A program made the translations under genes and the position numbers. 64,000 nt of DNA, from positions 62,001 to 126,000 of the forward strand of contig NZ_ASSJ01000041.1 of the NCBI RefSeq assembly GCF_000473895.1, read 5' to 3'. Below are positions 9,701-18,733 of this stretch, piece after piece; the first letter of the stretch is position 1, and every line of letters begins with the position of its first letter. The notes under the pieces are model-generated. The model was not told the DNA's origin, did no database searches, and saw only the letters and a list, made by a program, of their open reading frames with translations. This DNA comes from Rubidibacter lacunae KORDI 51-2 (GTDB taxonomy: Bacteria; Cyanobacteriota; Cyanobacteriia; Cyanobacteriales; Rubidibacteraceae).

Positions 9701-10702
9701 CTAGCCAACTCGACGGAGTGAAGTGTTGGTTGGCTGCTCGGCCGGAGACCGATCGGCCGGTGCGGATATGCCGTTCTGGAGAACCAGTTGGCGGAATGCC
9801 TGGATCGGAGGAATCTGAAGGCGATCGCGGGTTGTGGCTAACACCACTTGACGGACGAGCGGCAGTTGAGTCTTCTTGCTGCCGACCGTTCTACCCGGTT
9901 CGACGGCAACAGCGGGCGTCACTGTCCGAATGGCGAGCGTCGGATCGTTACGGGCTTCCACTAAAGCCGAACGCGGCAGGAGTGCCAGCATTTTGCCCTG
10001 ACGCACGACCCCGCGAAAAGCATCGAGGGTGTTCAGCTCCATAGCTGCCTGTAGCTTCAAATTGCAACCGGCAAACCAATCCCCAACCAATCGCTGCATC
10101 CCATAGCCGTCTTTAAAGACAACGTGCGGGTAGCGCCCCAGCTCCTCTTGGCTGAGTTCCGAGCGCTGGGCCAGCGGATGCGTTGCCGACATCAGTACCT
10201 CGATCGGCTCCTCAAACAGTACGTCGACGACCATTTCGGCACTCGCCGCCAAAAATGGGTTTTTCATGACGATCGCGATGTCCACTAAGCCGTCTCGCAG
10301 CACCTTGAGTGCGCGATCGCTACCGAGAGCGGTTACGCGCAACTGCACGTGCGGATAGTTGCGGCAAAATGCCTGGAGTAACGGTGGCAAATGGTAAGAG
10401 CACACGGAGTGGATGGCAGCAACGCACAGCTCCGGTTGTTTCCCCGCCAGCAAGTCGCTGAGTTCCTCAGAAACTGTTTGCCACTCGTGGCAAATTTTGC
10501 GGACGCGGGGCAAGCAGCGCTCCCCGGCCACCGTCAACTTTGCTTGGGCGGTGCGATGAAATAGCGGCAAACCCAGATCGGTCTCGAGTGACTGAATCTG
10601 GCGGCTGATTGTCGATTGCGTGACGCCACACTGCTGTGCTGCCTGACCGAAGTTGCCAGTCTCTGCGACGGCTAAGAATGCTTGAAGCTGCTCGATCCGC
10701 AT
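9701..10702 (-). CDS. ntcB: LysR-type regulator NtcB
   Basis: A 333-residue LysR-family transcriptional regulator. Residues 1-60 form the winged helix-turn-helix (QCGVTQSTISRQIQSLETDL), and about 90-290 the periplasmic-binding-protein-like effector domain. The protein closely matches my memory of cyanobacterial NtcB, the nitrite-responsive activator of nitrate assimilation genes: note AVAETGNFGQAAQQCGVTQS and VTALGSDRALKVLRDGLVD. No nirA, nrt or narB genes are in the window, so it acts in trans. An NtcA-type palindrome lies two bases upstream of the start codon. The C-terminal 30 residues are Pro/Arg-rich and probably unstructured. Confidence 0.88.
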   Translation of the reverse strand: MRIEQLQAFLAVAETGNFGQAAQQCGVTQSTISRQIQSLETDLGLPLFHRTAQAKLTVAGERCLPRVRKICHEWQTVSEELSDLLAGKQPELCVAAIHSVCSYHLPPLLQAFCRNYPHVQLRVTALGSDRALKVLRDGLVDIAIVMKNPFLAASAEMVVDVLFEEPIEVLMSATHPLAQRSELSQEELGRYPHVVFKDGYGMQRLVGDWFAGCNLKLQAAMELNTLDAFRGVVRQGKMLALLPRSALVEARNDPTLAIRTVTPAVAVEPGRTVGSKKTQLPLVRQVVLATTRDRLQIPPIQAFRQLVLQNGISAPADRSPAEQPTNTSLRRVG

Positions 10703-10704
10703 AA

Positions 10705-10730
10705 CCAGATGTAGCTTGGGTTACATCTGG
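10705..10730. promoter_or_regulatory. NtcA-type palindromic site abutting ntcB start
   Basis: The sequence is CCAGATGTA, eight bases, TACATCTGG: a perfect 9-bp inverted repeat whose core is GTA-N8-TAC, the NtcA consensus. It begins two bases upstream of the ntcB ATG and takes the place of a Shine-Dalgarno. No TAN3T box lies about 22 bases downstream inside ntcB, as a canonical NtcA-activated promoter would need. A repressor role, or an RNA hairpin masking the start codon, is therefore possible. Confidence 0.7.
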
Positions 10731-11173
10731 CTAACATTAGCCGATCCGAGCAGCCTGTTTAGTACAGTGCGCTACAACCATCTGAGGAAGTTTAGGCGAT
10801 CGCTTGGGAGGTGCTGCAGCCTATGACCGCGCACCTCATGGCAATTGGGAACAATGGCAAAGCGGCTAGGCGACTCGTTATGGATATCCGTGCTTTCCCC
10901 GAACGAATGTGATTCTGCGCTCGCAGCCATCGGCTTTAGCAACCTGATGGCAGATTATTGCACTCGCTGCAGTAAGGCAGCGCTCGCGGGGGGAGACTAT
11001 TTCCCTAGGAACATTTTGCTGCCGAGGCACTCGTAAAATACCGAAGCGCTTTTGGGAACTACCGAGTCACTAGCGGGGCCCCAGAACCGTTGCAGTTGCC
11101 TCAACGGAGTCAGAACGGCTTGCAGTCCGGTGATTGCCCGCAAGATTTTTTTAACCCTTGGTACAGACAAGCC
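10731..11173. other. Intergenic region upstream of ntcB and the 11174 gene
   Basis: A 443-base divergent intergenic region. Apart from the site abutting ntcB I see no further palindrome, RNA gene or convincing ORF. It must hold the promoters for ntcB and for the hypothetical gene at 11174. Confidence 0.5.
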
Positions 11174-11530
11174 ATGCAGCCACAGCCCACCGATCCCACT
11201 ACTGAGATTGCGACCGCGTCAGACGCCGAACTGCCCGTTCTAGTCGATCCGATGACGCTGCACCTTGCTCGCGAGCTTTACCAGCAGTGCTACGACATCT
11301 ATCCTGCACGTGCCGAGTCCAGTCGAGGTGTTGCCGTGCGGCAGGATACCCATCGCGCGCACATCATCTTGAGTTCTAAGCCAGTGCTGTTGCCATGGGA
11401 ACGCTTCGTTCCATCTCATCAACTGCGGGTCGGCTGGGAAATTAACGATATCCCGGCAGCTGCATCGAGCGACGACATCGATCTACTCATCGATGGGATT
11501 GTCGATGCTTGGGACGATCCAGAAGACTAG
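11174..11530 (+). CDS. Conserved-looking hypothetical protein
   Basis: A 118-residue acidic protein starting at the ATG at 11174. An upstream TTG at 11090 would add 28 residues that do not look conserved. It has no signal peptide, membrane helix or cysteine cluster. The middle (HLARELYQQCYDIYPARAES, then HIILSSKPVLLPWERF) looks like a folded alpha/beta unit. The end is an acidic helix (DDIDLLIDGIVDAWDDPED). I do not recognise the family. It stands alone, downstream of the ntcB intergenic region. Confidence 0.55.
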   Translation: MQPQPTDPTTEIATASDAELPVLVDPMTLHLARELYQQCYDIYPARAESSRGVAVRQDTHRAHIILSSKPVLLPWERFVPSHQLRVGWEINDIPAAASSDDIDLLIDGIVDAWDDPED

Positions 11531-11990
11531 TCCTCCCGAACGGATCTAGGGGCAGCTGGCAAGCAACGAAATCTGCCTACTGCGGGGAAGAGAGCCTTAA
11601 AATTCGACTCCAGCAATCGGCCAGCCAGCTGCTGAAAAGAAGAGTTCTCCTCGTTTATTAAAATTAGCTATTTCAGTGGGCTTGGGCGATTGCCAAAGAT
11701 CGGGTGCGATCCCCGGGGAATTTTATCTTTAGCGCGAGCTCGATAGGCGACCGACTCGCTGGTGTAGTCGGTCGTGATAGGAAGACATGCATTGGCGAGA
11801 TCTGAGCGATCGCCGAGCGCCGCTGCAATTGCCGATGAATTTGAATTGGGCAGGCTCGAGAACCTTTGCTGTTAGCCCTGGCATCGATTGCAATAGTTAC
11901 CTTTGATAGCGTTAGCTTCAATGACCTGTGGCAAATACCGACAGCTTCCCCAGGCACGAGTGCGGTTTTCAAAAGATTTAGCTAGAACGC
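11531..11990. other. Intergenic region, no gene seen
   Basis: 460 bases between the hypothetical gene and the tRNA-Glu terminator. A 99-codon minus-strand frame (11673..11972) has no start signal or family resemblance, and I do not call it. Nothing else is supportable. Confidence 0.5.
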
Positions 11991-12022
11991 AAAAAGGCAC
12001 TGACATTATCGAAGTCAGTGCC
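11991..12022 (-). terminator. Rho-independent terminator of tRNA-Glu
   Basis: On the minus strand GGCACTGAC, nine bases, GTCAGTGCC form a perfect 9-bp stem followed by TTTTT. It begins 10 bases after the tRNA-Glu 3' end. Confidence 0.9.
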
Positions 12023-12032
12023 CTACCGCCAA

Positions 12033-12105
12033 TACCCCCAAGGGAATTCGAATCCCTGTCGCCTCCGTGAAAGGGAGGTGTCCTAGGCCACTAGACGATG
12101 GGGGC
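12033..12105 (-). tRNA. tRNA-Glu (TTC)
   Basis: A 73-nt cloverleaf on the minus strand. The acceptor 5' GCCCCCA pairs with TGGGGGT before discriminator A. The D arm contains TAGTGGCCTAGGACA, the anticodon loop CTTTCAC gives TTC, and the T loop is TTCGAAT. CCA is not encoded. In cyanobacteria this tRNA also supplies glutamate for 5-aminolevulinate and hence chlorophyll and haem synthesis. A strong terminator follows it directly. Confidence 0.97.
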
Positions 12106-12204
12106 TTGTTTTTTTCGACGTTTCTTAATGTAGCGAACGAGTGAAAGAGTGTCAACTCCACTTGCGTTTCCGAACCTAAATAACCAAACAGCTTGCTGGG
12201 ATGG

Positions 12205-12747
12205 TTAATTCTCGCGCTTGCCTTCGCGCATTTGCTCAAGCCGCTGCTGAGCTGCTGCATCGAGGGAGTGAAATAGCGATCGCCCGCGCGTGCTGCGCGG
12301 CTTCTGGTGAGAGCGCGTCTGCTGCTGGGTGTGACGGACGACTTGTCCGAGCTGCTTTGCCGACTGCCACAGCGCGCCATAACCCCCCACGGTTAGCTGC
12401 TGGGCGCGATCGGAGGTAGCGACAAGCAAGGGTTTGCGAGCGTATTCCGGCAGTCGGGCATAGCTGGCACAGACTTTTTCGATGTAGGTGTCGGCAGTTT
12501 GAGCGTAGGCGGTGTAGTACGCTGCCAACAGGGTTCCATGGGTTTCCCAGCAACCTGGCGTTCGCTGCATCTGAGCGTCAAAGACGATTTGCGTGGGCAA
12601 ATCGCAGGCCGCACTGTAGTCAACCAGCTCTTCGATCAGTCGGTACCGTGAGGCTTCCAGATCGCGCTCGCGCTGGAGTTCGGGCCAGGCTCCAATGATG
12701 TTGTAGCCATCAACGAGCAATAGTGGTCGGCGGAAATCGGTATCCAT
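12205..12747 (-). CDS. NYN-domain (YacP/Rae1-like) ribonuclease
   Basis: A 180-residue NYN (PIN-like) nuclease of the YacP family. The N-terminal LLLVDGYNIIGAWPEL holds the first catalytic aspartate, a later strand IVFDAQMQRTPG the second, and LLVATSDRAQQLTVGGYGA the third acidic site and helix. The C-terminal 40 residues are basic and probably contact RNA. Family members such as Bacillus Rae1 cleave mRNA at the ribosome; the cyanobacterial role is inferred from that. tRNA-Glu is encoded 100 bases downstream on the same strand. Confidence 0.88.
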   Translation of the reverse strand: MDTDFRRPLLLVDGYNIIGAWPELQRERDLEASRYRLIEELVDYSAACDLPTQIVFDAQMQRTPGCWETHGTLLAAYYTAYAQTADTYIEKVCASYARLPEYARKPLLVATSDRAQQLTVGGYGALWQSAKQLGQVVRHTQQQTRSHQKPRSTRGRSLFHSLDAAAQQRLEQMREGKREN

Positions 12748-13222
12748 ACTACATCGCGACTACAGAAGTCAAATTGTGGTGCTATCTTTAACCTTAATGA
12801 GACTTGTTGTGAAAAATTCAGCTAAATGTAACCTCTGCTAGAAATCTCCCTCGCTTGCTCAGGCTGCCATCCGATAATAGTTCCACAGCCCCCTTTCCGT
12901 AGGGATTATCGCCTCATTCACCAAAGGCCTGACGTTATACCCAGTCTCAAAACAAGACACCCGGCAACACGGTTTGGTTGGGCATTCTGCGTCAGAGCCC
13001 CCCATTAGAGAAGAACCCGAGCAAACTCCTGACCGAGGAAGCGTCAAAAGTCTTTATTAAAGAATACGCGGGAAATCGCATGTCTGGAACGAGGCGTCGC
13101 TTCCGCATCGTAAATGCCCTCGCCTGGAATTTAACCTGCCCACTGGGTCGTATACAGTCCAAGCAGCGACCTATCGAGATTGACCCCACCTGCAATCTAC
13201 CCAGTGAGGCTGTCTAGGAATT
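12748..13222. other. Intergenic region, no gene recognised
   Basis: 475 bases upstream of the NYN gene and downstream of lipB. Short open frames occur on both strands (12859..13047 minus, 12978..13217 plus), but none has family resemblance or a start signal. The mixed composition suggests decayed sequence. Confidence 0.45.
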
Positions 13223-13903
13223 TCAAGGGTGGGGCACCGAAAGTTGTTGGGCTGCAACAGATACAAATTGCACGCCAAAAACCCCTGCAAATGCAGCCGC
13301 AACGAGGGGCCTTGCCGACTCCACGCTAGCCTCGGGAACGAACTGCGCAACGCTGCCTACCGGGCGATCGCCGATTCCACAGGGAACAATGCGTGCGAAG
13401 CCGCTGAGGTCCGGGCAAACGTTGAGGGCGAAGCCGTGCATGGCAATCCATCGCCGCACTTTAATCCCGATCGCAACCAACTTGCGGCCGTCGACCCACG
13501 TCCCCGTTCGTCCAGGCACCCGTTCGCCGCGCAACCCGTAATTATCGAGCACATCAATGGCTACGGCTTCTAGCTGTCGCAGGTACCAATGCAAGTCCCG
13601 GCGATAATACTGCAGGTTGAGGATGGGGTAACCGACTAGTTGACCCGGACAGTGATAGGTAACCTCTCCACCGCGTTCGGTGCGGATCAGTTCGACATCC
13701 ACTCGGTCGGGGTCGAACCGCACAAAGTCCTTGCTAGACCCAGTACCAAGGGTGTAGACGGGCGGGTGCTCCATCAGCAATAGCACGTCGGGCAGACTGG
13801 CATTAACCAGCCGTTGCACGACTAAATCGCGTTGCAGTTGCCATGCCGCGCGATAGGGCACGCAACCGAGGTTGACCAGCCAGCAGCAGCGGGGAGCAGT
13901 CAC
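13223..13903 (-). CDS. lipB: Octanoyltransferase LipB
   Basis: Lipoyl(octanoyl) transferase, 226 residues, moving octanoate from acyl carrier protein to lipoyl domains, the first step of lipoate assembly. Signatures are [15 protein letters not shown], the [19 protein letters not shown] block, [22 protein letters not shown] with the active-site lysine, and [11 protein letters not shown] with the catalytic cysteine. The partner lipoyl synthase is at 48857 and a lipoamide dehydrogenase at 24535. It ends near an uninformative intergenic stretch. Confidence 0.96.
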   Translation of the reverse strand: MTAPRCCWLVNLGCVPYRAAWQLQRDLVVQRLVNASLPDVLLLMEHPPVYTLGTGSSKDFVRFDPDRVDVELIRTERGGEVTYHCPGQLVGYPILNLQYYRRDLHWYLRQLEAVAIDVLDNYGLRGERVPGRTGTWVDGRKLVAIGIKVRRWIAMHGFALNVCPDLSGFARIVPCGIGDRPVGSVAQFVPEASVESARPLVAAAFAGVFGVQFVSVAAQQLSVPHP

Positions 13904-14484
13904 GAGGGCAACGCGGACACGCGACCGCTTCGGGCGAATGAGTTAAGCATTGCGATCGCCGAGTTTAACGATAGGTGAAGTAGCCGATGTCGTGTAAAAC
14001 ACCAAGTGCTAGGCTATGGTTACAGAAACAGAGTTAGAGCGTTCAAATTCAGTCGGCACCCTAGTAGACCATCCTAAGCTTTGTCGATATTCCCGATTGC
14101 ACGTATCGCGATCGAGCCCGTCTTCCTAAGAGCAGTGCTAAAGCCTCTTGTGCGCAACCTCTTTGACACGAGTCCGGCAGCCAGTTGGTAACTGACCGTT
14201 CGTCGCCTCGCATCCCAACAAGTTCGCCGCAAGGAATGGCGAGATTGCGAGAAGACTGGGACTAAAAGTACTCAGTAGCCCTTGTCAGAAAATTAAAGAG
14301 CACTTCCCAGAGTCTATTGCAGATGGGTTCTCGGTAGAAACCGCCAAGCGATTACTAACCTAATTAGCCGCAGTGCGGTTTTGCGGCAGATGCAAGCTTG
14401 ATGCTCGTCAATTTGGAGTCGCTCTATCGATTGTTTCCGTTCTCTTTACAACGCTTGCAATGCGCGAAGGATCGAGGAGAGAAT
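13904..14484. other. Long intergenic region and lrtA leader
   Basis: 581 bases separate the divergent lipB and lrtA. Cyanobacterial lrtA is known to carry a long 5' untranslated leader affecting transcript stability in light and dark, so much of this stretch may be transcribed leader. I see no strong palindrome or protein gene in it. Confidence 0.45.
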
Positions 14485-15195
14485 ATGAAATTTTCCATCC
14501 AAGGCAAGAACGTCAACGTTACTTCCGCCGTTCGCGACCACATCGAGAAGAAAATGCACCACGCGATCGAGCATTTTCAGGGCATGACATCTAAAGTCGA
14601 TGTCAACCTCTCGGTAGAGCGCAACCCACGCATCGAAGCTAAGCACATTACAGAAGTAACGGTTCGTGCCAATGGAAAAGTAATTCGCGCTTGTGTCGAT
14701 CACGGGAACCTATACGCCAGTATCGATTTGGCTGCCGATAAGATTTCCCGCCAACTCAGAAAGTACAAAGAGCGCAATCTTGCCAAGATCGCTCACGGGG
14801 GAAAGACAAGCGCTTCCGTACCAACCGATTCTGTTGCTGAAACGCTGATCGGCAATCGCGAACCGCAACTGCCCTCTGAAGTCGTGCGGACCAAGTACTT
14901 TGCAATGCCCCCGATGAATGTTGCCGATGCACTGGAACAGCTGCAACTAGTCGATCACGATTTCTTCGTTTTTCGGAACGAAACTACGGACGAAATAAAC
15001 GTTATCTACGAACGCAATCACGGGGGGTACGGCGTCATTCAGCCGCGCAATGGCAACGGTCACACACATGGCAACCATGCCGATCGCCACGTCCGCAGCA
15101 GCGCTCTTAACGGTAATGGACATGCGGCTGCAGGCGAGACCATAGACTTCGACATGGAAGTCATCAGCGATACGTTGCCACCGGCACAAGTTTGA
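14485..15195 (+). CDS. lrtA: Ribosome hibernation factor LrtA (long HPF)
   Basis: Light-repressed protein A, a long-form hibernation promoting factor, 236 residues from the ATG at 14485 (GAGGAGA is five bases upstream). Residues 1-100 are the S30AE ribosome-binding domain ([19 protein letters not shown], then RKYKERN). About 130-190 is the dimerisation domain ([20 protein letters not shown], then DEINVIYER). It acts at the 30S subunit to form inactive 100S dimers in the dark or under stress. The odd part is a tail of about 45 residues rich in His, Asn and Gly ([14 protein letters not shown]), beyond the usual end of the family. A terminator follows. Confidence 0.95.
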   Translation: MKFSIQGKNVNVTSAVRDHIEKKMHHAIEHFQGMTSKVDVNLSVERNPRIEAKHITEVTVRANGKVIRACVDHGNLYASIDLAADKISRQLRKYKERNLAKIAHGGKTSASVPTDSVAETLIGNREPQLPSEVVRTKYFAMPPMNVADALEQLQLVDHDFFVFRNETTDEINVIYERNHGGYGVIQPRNGNGHTHGNHADRHVRSSALNGNGHAAAGETIDFDMEVISDTLPPAQV

Positions 15196-15242
15196 GCGAA
15201 CGCTCAGTCTTTATCAAGGTTCGCGAGTCCCCTTGTTTTTGG

Positions 15243-15274
15243 CAACCTCCGGTCGTGCGGCCGGAGGTTGTTTT
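15243..15274 (+). terminator. Rho-independent terminator of lrtA
   Basis: CAACCTCCGG, an eight-base loop and CCGGAGGTTG make a perfect 10-bp stem followed by TTTT, about 50 bases after the lrtA stop. Confidence 0.92.
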
Positions 15275-15582
15275 CTAGCGCGATCGCCCTCGGGAAGGTC
15301 TGCTAGATAGAAACACAAAGGCTGGTCGGGACAATCTCCAGAATGGGAGTTCCGACACACCGTTGTTGCAGACTTGAACTATCCGAAGTAGCTCCTCAAC
15401 TGCTATAACAGTGTTGTCTCGAACTAGTCGGTGCCGTTGCTTACGGAGCAAGGCGATCGCTTAGTCGCTAGGCTATAGCTGTTCGATCGACCGCTGTTCT
15501 GCTAAACCTGCAATCGAGCGTGGCAATTACCTGCGATTTCGTCACGTGCTCTCGTGCTTTTTTACAGAAGTTAAAGAGTCTT
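15275..15582. other. Intergenic region upstream of tal
   Basis: 308 bases between the lrtA terminator and the transaldolase start. Presumed tal promoter and leader; nothing else seen. Confidence 0.4.
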
Positions 15583-16764
15583 ATGAGTCAACAAAATTTG
15601 CTGGAACAGTTGCGTGCCGTAACGGTAGTTGTGGCAGATACAGGTGATATTCAGGCAATCGAAAAGTTTACGCCGCGCGACGCAACCACAAACCCATCGC
15701 TGATCACGGCTGCCGCGCAAATGCCGCAATACCAAGAGATTGTCGACGAAACGCTCGAGGGTGCACGTGGGGAATTGGGAGCAAATTCCGGAGCACGGGA
15801 AGTTGCAGCACTGGCGTTCGATCGCTTAGCCGTGGCCTTCGGGCTGAAGATTTTGCAGATCGTTCCCGGTCGCGTTTCGACAGAAGTAGATGCACGCCTG
15901 TCCTACAACACTGAAGCAACCCTAGAGAAGGCTCGATACCTCATTTCGCAATACGAAGCAAACGGTATCGGACGCGATCGCGTGCTGATCAAAATTGCGG
16001 CAACCTGGGAAGGTATTCGTGCAGCAGAGGTTTTAGAAAAGGAAGGCATTCACTGCAACTTGACCTTGTTGTTCGGTTTTCATCAAGCCGTTGCCTGCGC
16101 CGAGGCAGGTGTAACGCTGATTTCACCCTTCGTCGGGCGCATTCTTGACTGGTACAAAAAAGATACCGGACGCGATTCTTATCCCCCAGAGGAAGATCCG
16201 GGCGTGCTGTCGGTCACGCGAATTTACAACTATTACAAGAAGTTTGGCTATTCCACAGAAGTGATGGGTGCGAGCTTCCGCAATATCGGCGAGATCTCGG
16301 AGTTGGCTGGATGTGACTTGCTGACAATCTCGCCCAAGCTTCTCGACCAATTACGGGTAACAACGTGCAATTTGCCGCGCAAGCTGGATCCGGCGAAAGC
16401 CGCCGAGATGGGCTTGGAAAAGATTTCAGTCGATAAAGCGACCTTCGATGAAATGCATGCAAGCGATCGCATGGCGTCGGACAAACTATCCGAGGGCATT
16501 AGCGGCTTTTCTAAGGCACTAGAAGCATTAGAAACTTTGTTGGAGCAACGACTGGCGCGTTTGGAAGGCAGCTCGGCCATCTCCCACGCGGCAGAGGAGT
16601 TATTCCGCACCTACGATCTCGACGGCGATGGTTCGATCACGCGTGAGGAATGGTTGGGCACTGATATCGTCTTCGACGCACTAGACAAAGACCACGACGG
16701 TAAGATCACGCCCGAGGAGTTGCGGGCAGGATTGGGTGCGGCCTATTTCGCCGTTGCATCTTAA
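15583..16764 (+). CDS. tal: Transaldolase with C-terminal EF hands
   Basis: Transaldolase, 393 residues from the ATG at 15583, of the oxidative pentose phosphate pathway. The aldolase barrel is intact ([12 protein letters not shown] near 30, Schiff-base lysine in [12 protein letters not shown], then [18 protein letters not shown]). After about residue 325 comes an added domain with two EF hands, [12 protein letters not shown] and [12 protein letters not shown], each with the acidic loop that binds calcium. EF-hand transaldolases are known from cyanobacteria. The gene is not next to opcA-zwf here. Calcium control of the enzyme is an inference. Confidence 0.95.
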   Translation: MSQQNLLEQLRAVTVVVADTGDIQAIEKFTPRDATTNPSLITAAAQMPQYQEIVDETLEGARGELGANSGAREVAALAFDRLAVAFGLKILQIVPGRVSTEVDARLSYNTEATLEKARYLISQYEANGIGRDRVLIKIAATWEGIRAAEVLEKEGIHCNLTLLFGFHQAVACAEAGVTLISPFVGRILDWYKKDTGRDSYPPEEDPGVLSVTRIYNYYKKFGYSTEVMGASFRNIGEISELAGCDLLTISPKLLDQLRVTTCNLPRKLDPAKAAEMGLEKISVDKATFDEMHASDRMASDKLSEGISGFSKALEALETLLEQRLARLEGSSAISHAAEELFRTYDLDGDGSITREEWLGTDIVFDALDKDHDGKITPEELRAGLGAAYFAVAS

Positions 16765-16923
16765 GCCACTCGAGCGCGATCTGCGGTCCTCAAACTCCTT
16801 TGAACCTCGTCCGCGAAGGCAAGCAGCAGGGCTGAGCGCTGCCGAGCACATCAAAATTTATTTGCAGGTATTGCGCCAACTAAGTGGAGAAGGCTACAGA
16901 TCCTGCCCTGTGACGCACTCGTC

Positions 16924-17688
16924 TCAAAGATTGCATTTGATCATGCGACTTGCCAGCGATGAAAACCGAAACGTCCCGATGCCCGAGCCCGCACCTAACA
17001 AAGCACCACTCGCGCGCAATACCGGCAGGTGACCTTCCGGCGGATTGGGATTGCTGTGGAAAGCCAGTTGTGGATAAGTCAGCCAGCGATCGTTCTCGCG
17101 CCAACCGATACGCTCGCCGAAAGCAAAGTAGTCCCGATTGACCTCTAGCCATATACGTTTCTGCACGCTGAAGCAGAAGCGCCCGCGCGTGAGCTGTGCC
17201 CAGATCTGGTCGATCGTTCTCAACTCGTCGCAGGGAAACTGTTCGATCGAATCGAGGTCGAACCACCCTTCCTGCTCGCGTCCGACAATTTCGAGCATCA
17301 CCCGCCGCGTTTCTTCGTCGGCATCTTTCCACTTGCGATCGCTTAAAAACGAGCGCAGCCGCGAGTAACGACTGCCCCCCGTTCGATCGGGTTCGGTTTT
17401 CTTGTGGTCCGGAGCTGCCGCCACTGGCGGCACATTTGGCTCCAGCACAGGGGGCGATAGCGGTTGTCCCGCTCGTCCTCCACTTAAAGTATGGTTGCGG
17501 AGCCGATCGAACTCCAATCGCAGCAACTGCTGGTCCTCGCGCAACTGCTTTAGCTCTTGCTGGAGCGATCGAACTAGTGGTTGGAGATCCGTTTCGGATT
17601 CGTTAGACATCGGCGGTACTTTGTTCAGATCCCCAAACGCACCCAATCCGAAGGTCGCATAGTGATGTCGGAGATCGCAATCATTCAT
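16924..17688 (-). CDS. GUN4-domain protein with coiled coil
   Basis: A 254-residue protein ending in a GUN4 domain (about 110-254; YSRLRSFLSDRKWKDADEET, FPCDELRTIDQIW, GRFCFSVQKRIWLE). GUN4 binds porphyrins and helps magnesium chelatase, though cyanobacteria also carry several GUN4-like proteins of unknown role. Residues about 30-70 are a heptad-rich coiled coil (LVRSLQQELKQLREDQQLLRLEFDR is cut here to its character), followed by a Pro-rich linker. An internal ATG at 17610 is an alternative start; neither start has a good Shine-Dalgarno. With the extra N-terminal region it is probably a paralogue rather than the core gun4. Confidence 0.82.
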   Translation of the reverse strand: MNDCDLRHHYATFGLGAFGDLNKVPPMSNESETDLQPLVRSLQQELKQLREDQQLLRLEFDRLRNHTLSGGRAGQPLSPPVLEPNVPPVAAAPDHKKTEPDRTGGSRYSRLRSFLSDRKWKDADEETRRVMLEIVGREQEGWFDLDSIEQFPCDELRTIDQIWAQLTRGRFCFSVQKRIWLEVNRDYFAFGERIGWRENDRWLTYPQLAFHSNPNPPEGHLPVLRASGALLGAGSGIGTFRFSSLASRMIKCNL

Positions 17689-17807
17689 GATGGGGTCAGT
17701 CTAGCCCATAGCGATCGCGGCGGTTGCGACGCCACCGAGCATCTTAATTTCTCCAGCAAGCCAATATTTGGGGAGCGCGCGCGATCGCTCCTCAGCTTAG
17801 GTCTCAA

Positions 17808-18401
17808 TCATCGAAATCCAAACGGAGCCGGCACTGGAAATCCAAGTTCGTTCGTGAAGGTGGAGATCGCGTTCAAGCGCTCCAGCAACTCCAGCAACTC
17901 CAGCAAGCGATCGCCTTCTATGTGGACCTCGCGGGTGGGATAGTTCTGGAGTACCTCGAGAATGGTGAACTCGTCATCCGGTAAGACCGACCCGACGAGG
18001 GCAGCGCGCATAGATTGAACATTGGCTTTGTCGTCGGGCGTGTGGACGTAGCGCGAGATCTGCTGCAAGCCCAATTCGCCGACGGGGGTTTTAAGCTGCC
18101 GGTACAAGTCGAGACTTACGGCGGGAATCGGCGTTGTTAACAGTGCTTTGAGCTCCTCAGGACTGCTGCCGCCCTGGCGAAGGTAGGACTCAAGCGAATG
18201 CGACGCTTCTCCGGTTGCTGCAAACGCTGCCAGGTCGTCAATTTCGACCGACTCGCGCAGGAAGGAAATCTTAAAGATCAGAATCTCGGCAGCCGTCGCC
18301 GGACGCGGTGCGGTAATTACGGCGATCGCGGCGATCGCCAGCAGTCCGAGCGATCCGAACCGATGACGGGCATGCAGGCGTTGTAAGCAGTGACGCAACA
18401 T
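17808..18401 (-). CDS. DUF1400-domain secreted protein
   Basis: A 197-residue exported protein with a signal peptide (hydrophobic about 17-37, cleavage near ATAAE). The mature part resembles DUF1400, the short N-terminal domain attached to some cyanobacterial alpha/beta hydrolases (FKISFLRESVEIDDLAAFAATGE, VSLDLYRQLKTPVGE, ISRYVHTPDDKANVQSMRAAL). No hydrolase domain follows, so this is a stand-alone DUF1400 protein. A short in-gene repeat of CTCCAGCAA near 17878-17905 encodes the Leu-Glu run ELLELLERL. Confidence 0.72.
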   Translation of the reverse strand: MLRHCLQRLHARHRFGSLGLLAIAAIAVITAPRPATAAEILIFKISFLRESVEIDDLAAFAATGEASHSLESYLRQGGSSPEELKALLTTPIPAVSLDLYRQLKTPVGELGLQQISRYVHTPDDKANVQSMRAALVGSVLPDDEFTILEVLQNYPTREVHIEGDRLLELLELLERLNAISTFTNELGFPVPAPFGFR

Positions 18402-18733
18402 AGTATCGACCTTTGCCGACCGGGGACCGGCCGCGTGAGAGTGAACGGAGATAAAAACCGGGACTCGGCCGAGAACGCACGTGCCCGCAATATAGGAGCG
18501 ACCAACCCGGCCGATGGCGCATCGTTTTCTCAGAAGACTGCGCCGTTTTGACCGGGCGACGATCGCTTCTATTGCTGGTGTAGGATCTTCGGGAGATGTT
18601 CCCGATAGGCAGAACCCTTGCTGCGGAGATCGATCCGACCGCGCAATTGGACCGCGCGATCGCCCGGCAGGTTCGCTCCCCGATCGGACAGGCTAGTTTT
18701 TTACACCCGCGGATATGCCCATAGGGAGGAATC
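18402..18733. other. Intergenic region upstream of ilvD
   Basis: 332 bases between divergent genes; presumed promoters of ilvD and the DUF1400 gene. No leader peptide or attenuator typical of branched-chain operons was seen. Confidence 0.4.

Noticed and set aside
10845-11036. 63-codon frame in the ntcB upstream region
   Set aside because: No domain or Shine-Dalgarno; cysteine- and serine-rich chance translation.
11673-11972. 99-codon minus-strand frame before tRNA-Glu
   Set aside because: No start signal, no domain, biased composition; likely chance.
17878-17905. Tandem CTCCAGCAA repeats as a possible microsatellite or CRISPR-like array
   Set aside because: They lie in frame in the DUF1400 gene and encode a Leu-Glu helix. 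No spacers are present.
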